Assembly (NCBI RefSeq): GCF_007655005.1
Contig: NZ_SZVW01000019.1
Span: 124,001 to 188,000 of the forward strand
DNA: 64,000 bases
Direction of reading: 5' to 3'
Origin: Streptomyces tibetensis
GTDB lineage: Bacteria > Actinomycetota > Actinomycetes > Streptomycetales > Streptomycetaceae
In this document: positions 43,186 through 51,499 of the stretch, in pieces
Layout: each line of letters opens with the position of its first letter
How positions within the stretch are numbered: the stretch's first letter is position 1
Notes under the pieces: generated by a model
Databases searched by the model: none
The model's input: only the letters and a program-made list of their open reading frames with translations
Told to the model about the DNA's origin: nothing
Translations under genes and position numbers: made by a program

Positions 43186-43809
43186 TCAGTTCGCTGCTCG
43201 AGTAGGAGGAACTGGGGGTGTGGCGACGGGCCTGCTGAACCCGATCCCGGTGACGGAGGTGCCCGCGAACCGGTCGGCGAGGGAGCGGCGGCCGGGGGAG
43301 AGGACCGGCAGCGCGTTCAGCAGGAACAGCACCACCGCGACCGCCCACATCAGCACCGACAGCACGACCTGGCCCTCGACCAGCAGCACGCAGGCCACGG
43401 CGTACACGGCGATGTCCGCGACGGTGGTGACCGCGGCCCGGCGTGCCGCCCTGACCCTGCGCGGGGAGTCCGTCGTGACCTTCAGCCCCACCAGGGCCTT
43501 GCCGACGGTCCGCCCGGCCAGGGACAGGCACGCCCACTGGTAGAGGAACACCGCCAGCACCAGCAGCCCGAAGGCCTGCTCGACGTACAGCACCGACTTG
43601 TTCCACAGCGAGAGCCCGAGGTCCTGCGAGGCGTCGAGCACGTCACCGCGCGAGGTCAGCAGGTCGAAACCGCCGCGGGTGGCCAGCTCGGGCACGTCGG
43701 TGACGAGCGCGGAGACCCGGTGGAAGGTGAGCACGGCGAGCGCCGAGGCCAGCGCCACCACCAGCGCGAAATCGACGAGCCAGGCCAGGGCGCGGCGCAG
43801 CTTCGGCAT
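43186..43809 (-). CDS. RDD-family membrane protein
   Basis: A 207-residue membrane protein. The N-terminus MPKLRRALAWLVDFALVVAL contains the family Arg and Asp, the middle has SLAGRTVGKALVGLKV and the C-terminus PGRRSLADRFAGTSVTG, all RDD hallmarks. Four membrane segments are expected. Function is unknown. ATG 43809 is preferred; the frame extends further but overlaps cobS. It lies 82 bases downstream of cobS on the same strand. Confidence 0.87.
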   Translation of the reverse strand: MPKLRRALAWLVDFALVVALASALAVLTFHRVSALVTDVPELATRGGFDLLTSRGDVLDASQDLGLSLWNKSVLYVEQAFGLLVLAVFLYQWACLSLAGRTVGKALVGLKVTTDSPRRVRAARRAAVTTVADIAVYAVACVLLVEGQVVLSVLMWAVAVVLFLLNALPVLSPGRRSLADRFAGTSVTGIGFSRPVATPPVPPTRAAN

Positions 43810-43891
43810 GAACGTCCCCCGATCACTTGTGTGTCGGGGCAGGAAGCTAGCGGCTGAGCGGCCCGTGCAGGAGAGGCACGAGGAGATCGTT

Positions 43892-44674
43892 TCAGCCCAG
43901 TGACAGAACGACCAGCGCCGTGGTCGCCGCCGTCTCCGCAAGACCGCCGAAGACGTCCCCCGTGACCCCGCCGAACCGGCGCGTGCAGTGGCGCAGCAGC
44001 GCCTCCGCGGAGGCCAGGGCGAGGGCGACCGCGCCCGCCGTACGGATCACGCCGTACGGCCCGAAGAGGGAACCTGCCGCTGCCGCGGCCACCGTGACGG
44101 CCACCGCGGCGAGCACCGCGCCCCGCACCGGCACCACACCCGCGACCGCCGCGCCCAGCCCCTCCGGCCGGGCCGCCGGCACCCCGGTCCGGGCCGCCAG
44201 GGTCAGGGCCAGCCGGGCGAGGGCGGCCGAGACGACGGCGGCGCACGCACCCCGGGCCCAGGAGGCGTCGTACGCCTGGGCGAGCGCGGCGACCTGCGCG
44301 AGCAGGACGAGGACCAGGGTGATGACCCCGAACGGCCCGATGTCCGACTGCTTCATGATCCGCAGCGCGTCCTCGGCGGGTTTCCCGCTGCCCAGCCCGT
44401 CGGCGGTGTCCGCGAGCCCGTCGAGGTGCAGCCCCCGGGTGAGGGCGGCCGGCACGGCGACGGTCGCCACGGCGGCGAGCGGGGAGCCCGCGCCGAGGAA
44501 CAGCAGCGCCAGTCCGAGCCCGGCGGCGGTGGTACCGACCGCGAGACCCGCCAGCGGAGCGCACAGCATGCCGCCGCGCGCGGCCTCCCGGTCCCACCGG
44601 GTCACCCGGACCGGGATCACCGTCAGGGTGCCGAAGGCGAAGCGGAGGCCGTCGAGGGGCGAGGTTCTGGGCAC
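43892..44674 (-). CDS. cobS: Adenosylcobinamide-GDP ribazoletransferase CobS
   Basis: A 260-residue polytopic membrane enzyme that joins adenosylcobinamide-GDP and alpha-ribazole to give adenosylcobalamin. Family signatures: FGTLTVIPV, TRGLHLDGLADTADGLGSG and RIMKQSDIGPFGVITLVLVL, with six to seven hydrophobic segments. The start is GTG 44674. cobT and cobU lie within 6 kb on the same strand but are separated by other genes. Confidence 0.95.
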   Translation of the reverse strand: MPRTSPLDGLRFAFGTLTVIPVRVTRWDREAARGGMLCAPLAGLAVGTTAAGLGLALLFLGAGSPLAAVATVAVPAALTRGLHLDGLADTADGLGSGKPAEDALRIMKQSDIGPFGVITLVLVLLAQVAALAQAYDASWARGACAAVVSAALARLALTLAARTGVPAARPEGLGAAVAGVVPVRGAVLAAVAVTVAAAAAGSLFGPYGVIRTAGAVALALASAEALLRHCTRRFGGVTGDVFGGLAETAATTALVVLSLG

Positions 44675-44734
44675 CGGCGCAGGCTACCGGCCGGTCATGA
44701 GGGCGGGAACGGCAGCCGAGGATAAAGTTCACAT

Positions 44735-45496
44735 ATGGGATGGCTGGAGCGGAACATCATCGAACCAGGCAAGCTGCCGCTGCTTCTCGCTCTCGTCGCC
44801 TTCGTGCTGACCTTCCTGATCACCCGGCTCATCACCCGCCTCATCCGGGCGGGCAAGGGCCCCTTCGGCAACGTCAGCAGCGGCGGCGTCCACGTCCACC
44901 ACGTGGTCCCCGGGGTCATCCTGACGATCATCGGCGGCTTCGGCGCGGTAGCGGGCGGCCAACACGGCTTCGGGTCGTGCCTGGCCGCGGTGTTCTTCGG
45001 CATCGGCGCGGGCCTCGTCCTCGACGAGTTCGCCCTGGTCCTGCATCTCGCCGACGTCTACTGGACCCCGGACGGCCGCAAGAGCGTGGAGATGGTCGTC
45101 CTCACCGCCTCCCTGGTGGGCCTGCTCCTGATCGGCTTCTCGCCGCTGGGCGTCAACGACCTCAACGACGACCAGCAGCAGAACCGCGCCGTCGTCCTCG
45201 TGAACATCCTCGTCAACTTCGCCTTCGCCCTCGTCGCCCTGTTCAAGGGCAAGGTCCGTCTCGCGGTCGTGGGAGTGATCATCCCCTTCATCGCCATCAT
45301 CGCGGCCGTACGGCTGGCCCGGCCCACCTCGCCGTGGGCCAAGCGCTTCTACCGCAACCGGCCCCGCGCCCGGGCCAGATCCGCCCTGCGCTCCTACCAC
45401 CACGACCGCCGCTGGGTGACCCCCTCGCGGGCCTTTCACGACTGGATCGGCGGCGCGCCCGACCCCGAGCCGGCCCGGTCCCTCGAACGCCGCTGA
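44735..45496 (+). CDS. Polytopic membrane protein of unknown function
   Basis: A 253-residue protein with five or six membrane segments (for example LPLLLALVAFVLTFLITRLI). A distinctive stretch SGGVHVHHVVPGVILTIIGG carries a His-x-His-His cluster inside the membrane region, and later LDEFALVLHLADVYW with acidic and His residues. These may bind a metal or form an active site, but the family is not known to me. The C-terminus is basic. Its end overlaps the opposite-strand rhomboid-like gene by 61 bases. Confidence 0.8.
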   Translation: MGWLERNIIEPGKLPLLLALVAFVLTFLITRLITRLIRAGKGPFGNVSSGGVHVHHVVPGVILTIIGGFGAVAGGQHGFGSCLAAVFFGIGAGLVLDEFALVLHLADVYWTPDGRKSVEMVVLTASLVGLLLIGFSPLGVNDLNDDQQQNRAVVLVNILVNFAFALVALFKGKVRLAVVGVIIPFIAIIAAVRLARPTSPWAKRFYRNRPRARARSALRSYHHDRRWVTPSRAFHDWIGGAPDPEPARSLERR

Positions 45497-46134
45497 CGCA
45501 GCTCGCCGACCGCGCACAGCACCAGTACCGCCACGATCGCCGCGAGGTGCTCCTTGCCGGCGAGGTTCTCCTTCAGCGCGACCTCGGCCACCATCGCCAC
45601 GATCACCACCGAGGCCGTGACGTACGCCCGGTGGCGCCACCCCAGGAAGACGGCCAGGCCCACCACCGCCGCCGACGGCCCGGTGTCCACGACCCGGGCG
45701 TCCGAGGCGGGCAGGCCGAGCGGCGAGTCCGGGCCCAGCCAGATGCCCAGGCGCGCGTACAGCGTGCCCGCGAGCGTGGCCACGTAGGCGAGGGCCAGGG
45801 CGCGCCACCGGCCCAGGCACAGCTCGGCGATGCCGAACACCAGCAGGATCTGCACGAGCGCGCCCCACACCGGCAGATCCAGCGCGGGCACGAACAGCGA
45901 CAGCGGCGTGCGCAGCAGCGCGAGCCACAAGGGGTCCTCGGCCCGCACGCCACCGGCGTTCTGCACGAACCGATAGCCCCACGCCTGGTTGTGCACGACG
46001 TGCAGCACGGCCGTGAGGCACACGGCCGTGACCGCCATCGGCGCGGCCCGCCACCGCCGCTCGGCCAGCGGCCCGCGCACCGCGGCGTACAGCGCACCCC
46101 ATTCGGCGCGGGCCCAGCGGGCGAGCGTGGTCAT
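45436..46134 (-). CDS. Rhomboid-like membrane protein (catalytic residues not seen)
   Basis: A 232-residue protein with about six membrane segments. The layout and motifs such as HNQAWGYRFVQNAGG and AGTLYARLGIWLGP resemble Streptomyces 'rhomboid-like' proteins. The GxSx serine and paired His of active rhomboid proteases are not evident; the DTGPSAAVVGLAVFLGW segment contains the GPSAA variant, so it may be inactive. Its 3' end overlaps the convergent 44735 gene by 61 bases (45436-45496). Confidence 0.78.
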   Translation of the reverse strand: MTTLARWARAEWGALYAAVRGPLAERRWRAAPMAVTAVCLTAVLHVVHNQAWGYRFVQNAGGVRAEDPLWLALLRTPLSLFVPALDLPVWGALVQILLVFGIAELCLGRWRALALAYVATLAGTLYARLGIWLGPDSPLGLPASDARVVDTGPSAAVVGLAVFLGWRHRAYVTASVVIVAMVAEVALKENLAGKEHLAAIVAVLVLCAVGELRQRRSRDRAGSGSGAPPIQS

Positions 46135-46286
46135 CCGGCGGTCGTCCTCGTCCGTGCGGGGCCTGGTCTGAGGGTGTCTGCGACTCAGTCAAACCGACAC
46201 CACGTTCCAAGACCGACCGGAACGGGACGAAGTTGAGCCAGGCGTGAGTGACCTGGATCTCGGGACCGCTACTGCGCGCCGGGCGC

Positions 46287-47495
46287 CTACAAGACCCCCG
46301 GCCCGCCCGGCTCCCCGGGCCCCTGCGGCTTCCCGGGCCCCTGCGGCTTCCCGGGCCCCTGCGGCTCCCCGGGCCCCTCCGGCTTCCCGAGCCCCTGCGA
46401 TTCCTCGGCCCCTTCCGGTTCCTCGGCCCTTCCCGGCTCCTCGGACTCCTTGGGCTTCTCGGGCAGTTCCGCCGCCAGCGCGGCAGCGGCCTGTACGAGC
46501 GGCAGCGCCAGCAGGCCGCCCGCGCCCTCCCCGACGGTCACGCCATGGGTGAGCAGCGGCTCCAGCGCCATCCGGTCCAGCGCCTTCGCCTGCCCGGGCT
46601 CGCCGCTGTCGTGGGCGGCCAGCCACCAGTCCGGCGCCCGGAACGCGATCCGCTGCCCGACCAGCGCGCACGCGGCCGCCACGACCCCGTCGAGCACCAC
46701 CGGGAGCTTGCGCACCGCGCTCTGCAGGAGGAAGCCCGTCATCGCGGCGATGTCGGCCCCGCCGACCGCCGCCAGCAGCTGCAACTGGTCCCCGAGTACC
46801 GGACGCGCCCGGCGCAGCGCGTCGCGGATCGCCGCGCACTTGCGCATCCATGCCAGGTCGTCGATCGCCTGCCCGCCGCGCCCGGTCACGACCGACGCGT
46901 CGACCCCGCACAGCGCCGCGACCAGCACGCCCGCCACCGTGGTCCCGCCGACGCTCACATCACCGAGCACCACGAGGTCCGTGCCCGAGTCGGCCTCCTC
47001 GTCGGCCACCGCGACCCCCGCCAGGAAGGCCGCCTCGGCCTCCTCGGGGGTCAGCGCGTCCTCGATGTCGATCCGCCCGCTGCCGCGCCGCACCCGGTGC
47101 CGTACGACGCTCGCCGGCAAGGCCTCGGGGTCGCAGTTCAGGGCCATGTCGACGATCCGCACCGGCACGCCCAGCCGCCGTGCCAGCACCGAAACGGGCC
47201 GGCCGCCCTCCAGGACCTCGCGGACCAACTCCCCGGCGCTGCCCGCCGTACGGGCCGAGACGCCCAGCTCGGCGACGCCGTGGTCACCGGCGAAGAGCAC
47301 CACCCGCGGCCGTTCGACCGGCCGGACCGGCACGGCGGACTGTGCCGCCGCCAGCCACTCGCCCAGTTCGTCGAGTCGGCCCAGCGACCCGGGCGGCACG
47401 ATCTGTCGTTCCCGGCGCGCCTCGGCGTCACGGCGGATCCCGCCGTCCGGACGCTCGATCAGATCGGTGAAGTCGTCGAGATTAAGCGAGCTCAT
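46287..47495 (-). CDS. cobT: Nicotinate-nucleotide-dimethylbenzimidazole phosphoribosyltransferase CobT with Gly/Pro repeat tail
   Basis: A 402-residue enzyme making alpha-ribazole phosphate for the lower cobalamin ligand. Core motifs: SLGRLDELGEWLAA, VVLFAGDHGVAELGVSA, VLGDVSVGGTTVAGVLVAAL, GGADIAAMTGFLLQ and the catalytic Glu region HGVTVGEGAGGLLAL. The last ~45 residues are a low-complexity tail of PGKPQGPGKPQGPGEP units encoded by an 18-base DNA repeat. ATG 47495 starts at the conserved N-terminus (MSSLNLDDFTDLIE). It is upstream of the rhomboid-like gene. Confidence 0.92.
   Translation of the reverse strand: MSSLNLDDFTDLIERPDGGIRRDAEARRERQIVPPGSLGRLDELGEWLAAAQSAVPVRPVERPRVVLFAGDHGVAELGVSARTAGSAGELVREVLEGGRPVSVLARRLGVPVRIVDMALNCDPEALPASVVRHRVRRGSGRIDIEDALTPEEAEAAFLAGVAVADEEADSGTDLVVLGDVSVGGTTVAGVLVAALCGVDASVVTGRGGQAIDDLAWMRKCAAIRDALRRARPVLGDQLQLLAAVGGADIAAMTGFLLQSAVRKLPVVLDGVVAAACALVGQRIAFRAPDWWLAAHDSGEPGQAKALDRMALEPLLTHGVTVGEGAGGLLALPLVQAAAALAAELPEKPKESEEPGRAEEPEGAEESQGLGKPEGPGEPQGPGKPQGPGKPQGPGEPGGPGVL
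46300..46440. repeat. 18-bp tandem repeats in the cobT 3' end
   Basis: Units of the form CGGCTTCCCGGGCCCCTG repeat with small changes through the end of cobT, encoding the GPGKPQ tail on the minus strand. Confidence 0.8.
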
Positions 47496-47698
47496 TCGCC
47501 GAACAGTACCGGCCTGGGTCGAACAGCACGGCGCCACATCACCACTCCGTGAAGGCGACGTCGTTGCACCCGAGATCGTCATCCCATACGTTCCGTTTTG
47601 CAGCGGATTGTCGTATGCGGTCGTGCGTGGTCGTACACGGTCGTGCGACGTCCCCGCGGTACGTCCTCGCCGTACGCCGTCGCGCCCGGGAGCCGCCC

Positions 47699-48745
47699 AT
47701 GCCCGCACACCCCGCCTCGTCCGCACCCTCCCTCTCCCAGTCGACCGCACGGGTCCACGAACCGCGCCGGGAGGACTGCCCCTGGTGCGGCTCCGACCGG
47801 CTGCGGAACCGGCTGCGCACCGGTGACCTGCGGCAGTACAAGCCGGGCAGCTTCACCGTCGACGCGTGCCGGGACTGCGGCCACACCTTCCAGAACCCCC
47901 GCCTCACGGTTGAGGGTCTCGCCCTCTACCACCGGACCGCGCGCGGGGCGCCCAGAGACCCGGCGAGCGACGGCCTCCTCGCCCTGCGCGGCAGCCCCCG
48001 CCGCCACCGCTCGGCGGCCCGCGCGATGCTGCGCTGCGGCGAGCCGGAGAGCTGGCTGGACGTCGGGACGGGCCACGCCCGCTTCCCCGCCACAGCCCGT
48101 CAGTACTTTCCCTACACGGCCTTCGACGGCCTCGACCCGACCCCGCGCGTGGTCCGCGCCCGCACGGCCGACCGCGTCGAGGAGGCCCACGTCGGCCGTC
48201 TGACGGACCCCCGGATCGCCGCCCCGCTGCGCGCCCGCTACGACGTGGTCAGCATGCTCCACCACCTGGAGGGCACGCCGGATCCCCGGGCGGAACTCCG
48301 GGCCGCCCTCTCCGTCCTGCGCCCCGGTGGCCATCTGCTCATCGAGACCCTGAGCCCCCGCTGCGTCTTCGCGGCCCTGCTCGGCCGCTGGTGGCTTCCC
48401 TACGACCAGCCGCGCCACCTCCACCTGCTGCCCCCGCAGAACGTCCGCGCGGAACTGGAGTCGGCCGGCTGCACGATCCTGGCGCTCGACCACCGCCCGG
48501 TCCACGTCCCCCACGACCTCGCGGGCGCCACGTCCCTGGCTCTCTCCCACGCGCTGCCCGCCCCGGACACCCCCTGGCGGGCGATCCCCCCGCCCCCCGT
48601 GCAACGGCACGCCCGTACGGCCCTGCTCCGCGCCGGCCTCCCGCTGGTGGCCCTGGCGGCACTGGCGGACCACCTCATCGCCCCGGTGACCCGCCGCACG
48701 CGCTTCGCGAACACCTACCGAGTGATCGCCCGCACAGCGCCGTAG
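47699..48745 (+). CDS. Class I SAM-dependent methyltransferase with N-terminal zinc motif
   Basis: A 348-residue protein. The N-terminus has a four-Cys zinc motif (CPWCGSDR and CRDCGHTF), as in methyltransferases that act on sugar nucleotides or lipids. The SAM-binding loop is WLDVGTGHARFPATA, followed by DGLDPTPR and YDVVSMLHHLEGTPDP; LRPGGHLLIETLSP is the post-core strand. The C-terminus has a hydrophobic helix that may touch the membrane. ATG 47699 has GGGAG upstream; the frame is open to 47549. Substrate unknown. Divergent from cobT. Confidence 0.87.
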   Translation: MPAHPASSAPSLSQSTARVHEPRREDCPWCGSDRLRNRLRTGDLRQYKPGSFTVDACRDCGHTFQNPRLTVEGLALYHRTARGAPRDPASDGLLALRGSPRRHRSAARAMLRCGEPESWLDVGTGHARFPATARQYFPYTAFDGLDPTPRVVRARTADRVEEAHVGRLTDPRIAAPLRARYDVVSMLHHLEGTPDPRAELRAALSVLRPGGHLLIETLSPRCVFAALLGRWWLPYDQPRHLHLLPPQNVRAELESAGCTILALDHRPVHVPHDLAGATSLALSHALPAPDTPWRAIPPPPVQRHARTALLRAGLPLVALAALADHLIAPVTRRTRFANTYRVIARTAP

Positions 48746-48850
48746 GCCGAGTCCAAGGGGGGAGGGGGAGCCGCGGGGCGAAGGCCGAGCCCAAGGGGGG
48801 AGGGGGCCGCGGGGCGGAGGCCGAATCCAAGGGGGGAGGGGAGCCGCCGG
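48745..48850. repeat. G-rich 36/38-bp tandem repeats
   Basis: Three units start at 48745, 48783 and 48819 with GGCCGARYCCAAGGGGGGAG. They lie between the convergent ends of the methyltransferase and cobU genes. Confidence 0.85.
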
Positions 48851-48868
48851 CCGGCCTTACGGAGTGCG

Positions 48869-49795
48869 TCAGCCCCGCAGCACCATCGCCTGCCCCGCCA
48901 CCACCAGCAGCACATGCTCACACTCGTCCGCGAACTGCGCGTTCAGTCGCCCGAGTTCGTCCCGGTAGCGCCGCCCCGACGCCGTCGACGGCACGATCCC
49001 CGACCCCACCTCGTTCGACACGGCGACCACCGTGCGCCGGGTGACCCGTACCGCCTCCGTGAGCTCCCGCACCCGCTCCCGCAGCACCTTCTCCCCGCGC
49101 TCCGCCCACACCGCGTCGTCCCACGCCCCGGCGGAATCCATCGCGTCGGTCAGCCACAGGGACAGACAGTCGATCAGCAGGGGAGGCCCCTCGGCCTCCA
49201 GCAACGGCACCAGGTCACAGGTCTCGACCGTCCGCCACGACCCCGGCCGGCGGTCCCGGTGGGCCGCCACCCGCGAGGACCACTCCGTGTCCCCGTTGCG
49301 CGAACCCCCCGTCGCCACGTACAGCACGTCGGGAAAGGCCTCCAGCCTCCGCTCGGCCTCCACCGACTTGCCCGACCGCGCGCCGCCCAGCACCAGGGTC
49401 CGCCGCGGCACGTCCGGCACGTCCTCGTACGCACCGACCACCAGCGTCACCCCGTCCGGCACGGCCCGCGCCCCGGCCGCCGCGAGCCGCCGCCCGAGCT
49501 CGGGGCCGGGCGGCAGGCCGTGGTCCAGGTGAACGGCGACCACGTCGGTCGTCGGGCCGACCGCGCCCACCGCCCGCAGCCTGGCCAGCGCGTCCGGCCG
49601 CCCCACGACGTCCGCGAGCACCATGTCGTACGACTCGGCCGGCTGCTCCAGACCCGCCGGCGCCCCGCCCGGCGGCAGATACAGCAGCCGCTGTCCCTCC
49701 GGCCCGGTCACCGCGTAGCCCGTGCCCGGCGCGTCCAGCGCCACCGCCCGCACCCGGTGCCCCGTCAGCAGCGTCAACTCGCGCCCGTCCGGCAC
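48869..49795 (-). CDS. cobU: CobU-type adenosylcobinamide kinase domain (C-terminal part of the broken fusion)
   Basis: A frame open from GTG 49795 encodes 308 residues with the complete kinase/guanylyltransferase part: P-loop LVLGGARSGKSVEAERR, YVATGGSRNGDTEW, HRDRRPGSWRTVE, LLIDCLSLWLTDAM and VSNEVGSGIVPSTASGRRYR. These match CobU/CobP, which phosphorylates adenosylcobinamide and adds GMP. The first ~120 residues are the end of the beta-lactamase-fold domain. If translation restarts at 49795, the enzyme may still be made. The upstream half is in another frame (see the whole-gene entry). Confidence 0.78.
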   Translation of the reverse strand: MPDGRELTLLTGHRVRAVALDAPGTGYAVTGPEGQRLLYLPPGGAPAGLEQPAESYDMVLADVVGRPDALARLRAVGAVGPTTDVVAVHLDHGLPPGPELGRRLAAAGARAVPDGVTLVVGAYEDVPDVPRRTLVLGGARSGKSVEAERRLEAFPDVLYVATGGSRNGDTEWSSRVAAHRDRRPGSWRTVETCDLVPLLEAEGPPLLIDCLSLWLTDAMDSAGAWDDAVWAERGEKVLRERVRELTEAVRVTRRTVVAVSNEVGSGIVPSTASGRRYRDELGRLNAQFADECEHVLLVVAGQAMVLRG

Positions 49796-49890
49796 CCGTC
49801 CGGGCCGTGCCCGGCGCGTCCAGCGCCACCGCCCGCACCCGGTGCCCCGTCAGCAGCGTCAACTCGCGCCCGTCCGGCACCCGTCCGGGC
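49721..49890. repeat. Exact 85-bp tandem duplication in cobU
   Basis: Copy one is 49721-49805 and copy two 49806-49890, identical as far as I can compare by eye. Both start CGTGCCCGGCGCGTCCAGCG. Confidence 0.95.
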
Positions 49891-50195
49891 TGCGGCAGCC
49901 CCGCGGGCACTTCGACCGCCGGCCCGTCGTGGGGATGCGACAGCAGCACCTGCCGTACGCCGGTCAGGGAACTGCCCGCCCGCGCCGCCGCGAACGCCGC
50001 GCCCGGCGTCAGGTCGAGCAGCAGAGCCCCGTCCAGCAGCAGCGAGGTGGCCGCCCGCGCGTCGGGGCCGAGGGCAGCCGCACAGGCCGCGCAGGGACAG
50101 TCGGGGCGGGGAAGTCCGGAGGGCGCGCCGGTACCAAGCAGAGTCAGTTCCACGCCACGATTCTCACCCGCGCGCAGGCGACACGCGTGACGGAG

Positions 50196-50226
50196 ACGCC
50201 CCGACAGGGGCGCGGGGAACTGCGTG
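50196..50226. repeat. Dispersed GC-rich intergenic repeat, single copy
   Basis: GGGGCGCGGGGAACTGCGTG followed by AATCCCCCCACG, the same core as at 41271 and 33550. It lies just upstream of the cobU fusion gene. Confidence 0.7.
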
Positions 50227-50365
50227 AATCCCCCCACGACCGGATACCCGCACCCCCGCAAGGCCTATAACGCCCCGCCCCGCGGAGCGCTTAGGCTCTG
50301 GACGGGAGCCGGACCAAGATCCGGCTTTTCGCTGTGCAGTGTGCTCACACACATGGGAGGCGTAC

Positions 50366-50578
50366 ATGGCGGCATGGACGTGGCGGTTCGAGAAGACCGA
50401 CGGGACGGAGGTCCAGCCCGCGGTGCCGCCGGAGGAGTTCCCCACCCAGGGGGACGCCGAGTCCTGGATCGGGGAGCACTGGAAGGCCCTCCAGGAGGGC
50501 GGTGCCGATCAGGTGCGGCTGTTCGAGGACGCCACGGAGATCTACGGGCCGATGAGCCTGGACGCGGCCGAGGCGTGA
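50366..50578 (+). CDS. Small conserved protein of unknown function
   Basis: A 70-residue acidic protein, MAAWTWRFEKTDGTEVQPAV to YGPMSLDAAEA, with a good GGGAGG ribosome-binding site before ATG 50366. It looks like a compact alpha/beta domain (SWIGEHWKALQEGGADQVRL). No function is known to me. A strong terminator follows directly. Confidence 0.75.
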   Translation: MAAWTWRFEKTDGTEVQPAVPPEEFPTQGDAESWIGEHWKALQEGGADQVRLFEDATEIYGPMSLDAAEA

Positions 50579-50583
50579 GCCCG

Positions 50584-50620
50584 GGGGCGGGGCGGGGGCC
50601 GACGGCTCCCGCCCCGCCCC
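50584..50620 (+). terminator. Terminator after the 70-residue gene
   Basis: A perfect 13-bp stem GGGGCGGGGCGGG/CCCGCCCCGCCCC with an 11-base loop, six bases after the stop codon. Confidence 0.85.
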
Positions 50621-50623
50621 TCG

Positions 50624-50678
50624 TTCCGTTTCCCCCGTGCTGCCCGGCGCTTCCGTTTCTCCCCGTGCCGCCCGGCGC
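50624..50678. repeat. 27/28-bp tandem duplication
   Basis: TTCCGTTTCCCCCGTGCTGC to CCCGGCGC occurs twice in tandem (50624 and 50651), immediately left of the accessory segment. Confidence 0.75.
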
Positions 50679-50688
50679 TTCAGAGGTA

Positions 50689-50717
50689 GTTTCTTATGGC
50701 GTGATCGCTCGCTGAAC
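50689..50717 (+). repeat. Left terminal inverted repeat
   Basis: Pairs with 53625-53653 over 29 bases with five differences. Confidence 0.7.
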
Positions 50718-50862
50718 GGTGTCGGACGGATCCCTTTGAGGTTCCGTTGGTGGTGGTGCTGGCGAGCAGGGATACCCGGGGGCTCAGCATCCTGAGCCTG
50801 ATTCCGGTCACGAGCGCACGTACCCCGTTGTGGGCAGGTCCCCCGCCCGAAACCGGTGTTGC

Positions 50863-51483
50863 TCAGACCGCTCGGGGGAATAGCTGCTCGACTGCGGTCA
50901 CCACCGCGGCGCGGCGGGCGGCGGTGGTGGGGTCCACGGCGTGTGCGGCGGCGGCCTTGCTGAGTTCGGGTTGCGACGCCCAGGTCATGGCGATCTGGTT
51001 GACCAGGGCGAGGACGTCGGCCGGGTCCCAGGCGGGGTCGAGCTGTCCAGCCTGCTGCACCTGGCGGAGCTGGTCGATTTTGCGTGCGATCACTGCCTGG
51101 TCGGGATCGTCGGCACCGGCTGTGGTGCCCTGCAGTTCGAGGCGGCCCCAGGTGATCAGGCGGTGGTGGTCCGGACGGGCGACGAAGTAGTCGAACAGGC
51201 GGCCCGCGTAGCCAGGGAGGTCGGACGGGTCCATCTGGGTGGCCTCGGCGATGACGACATACTCCCGTGCAGCAACAGCGGCATAAAGCGCGTCTTTGCT
51301 GCGGAAGTAGGCGTAGACACGTTCTTTGCTGGTTTTGGCGAGCTTGGCGATGCGGTCCACGCGGGCGCCGGCGATGCCGTGGCCGGCGAACTCCTCCATG
51401 GCAGCGGCAAGGATGCGCTCGCGTGTGGTGTCGCCGCCGACGGTGGGCGCTGCGGTCTGGCCGGAGTCGCGGGACTGGGACAT
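50863..51483 (-). CDS. TetR-family repressor
   Basis: A 206-residue regulator. The helix-turn-helix is RERILAAAMEEFAGHGIAGA followed by RVDRIAKLAKTSKERVYAYF. The C-terminal ligand domain is TetR-like with no specific sub-family visible. ATG 51483 follows the family start; an ATG six codons upstream is possible. It is divergent from the aldo/keto reductase gene across 125 bases containing two palindromes, so it likely represses that gene and itself. Confidence 0.9.
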   Translation of the reverse strand: MSQSRDSGQTAAPTVGGDTTRERILAAAMEEFAGHGIAGARVDRIAKLAKTSKERVYAYFRSKDALYAAVAAREYVVIAEATQMDPSDLPGYAGRLFDYFVARPDHHRLITWGRLELQGTTAGADDPDQAVIARKIDQLRQVQQAGQLDPAWDPADVLALVNQIAMTWASQPELSKAAAAHAVDPTTAARRAAVVTAVEQLFPRAV

Positions 51484-51499
51484 AGACCCAGGATAGAGC

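Larger units (their letters stand above)
48869..50153 (-). pseudogene. cobU: Metallo-beta-lactamase-fold/CobU fusion split by an 85-bp duplication
   Basis: The intact gene would start at GTG 50153 (VELTLLGTGAPSGLPRPDCP), with a beta-lactamase-fold domain containing LLSHPHDGP, and continue into the CobU domain. An exact 85-base tandem duplication (49721-49805 and 49806-49890) interrupts it. Because 85 is not divisible by three, the frame shifts after the first copy read. Deleting one copy restores GHRVRAVALDAPGTGYAVTG and a single long frame to 48869. Such fusions are typical of Streptomyces. A real mutation or an assembly error are both possible; the exactness suggests a recent event. Confidence 0.85.

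Noticed and set aside
44675-47560. Cobalamin riboswitch upstream of cob genes
   Set aside because: I found no B12-box-like sequence near cobS, cobT or cobU.
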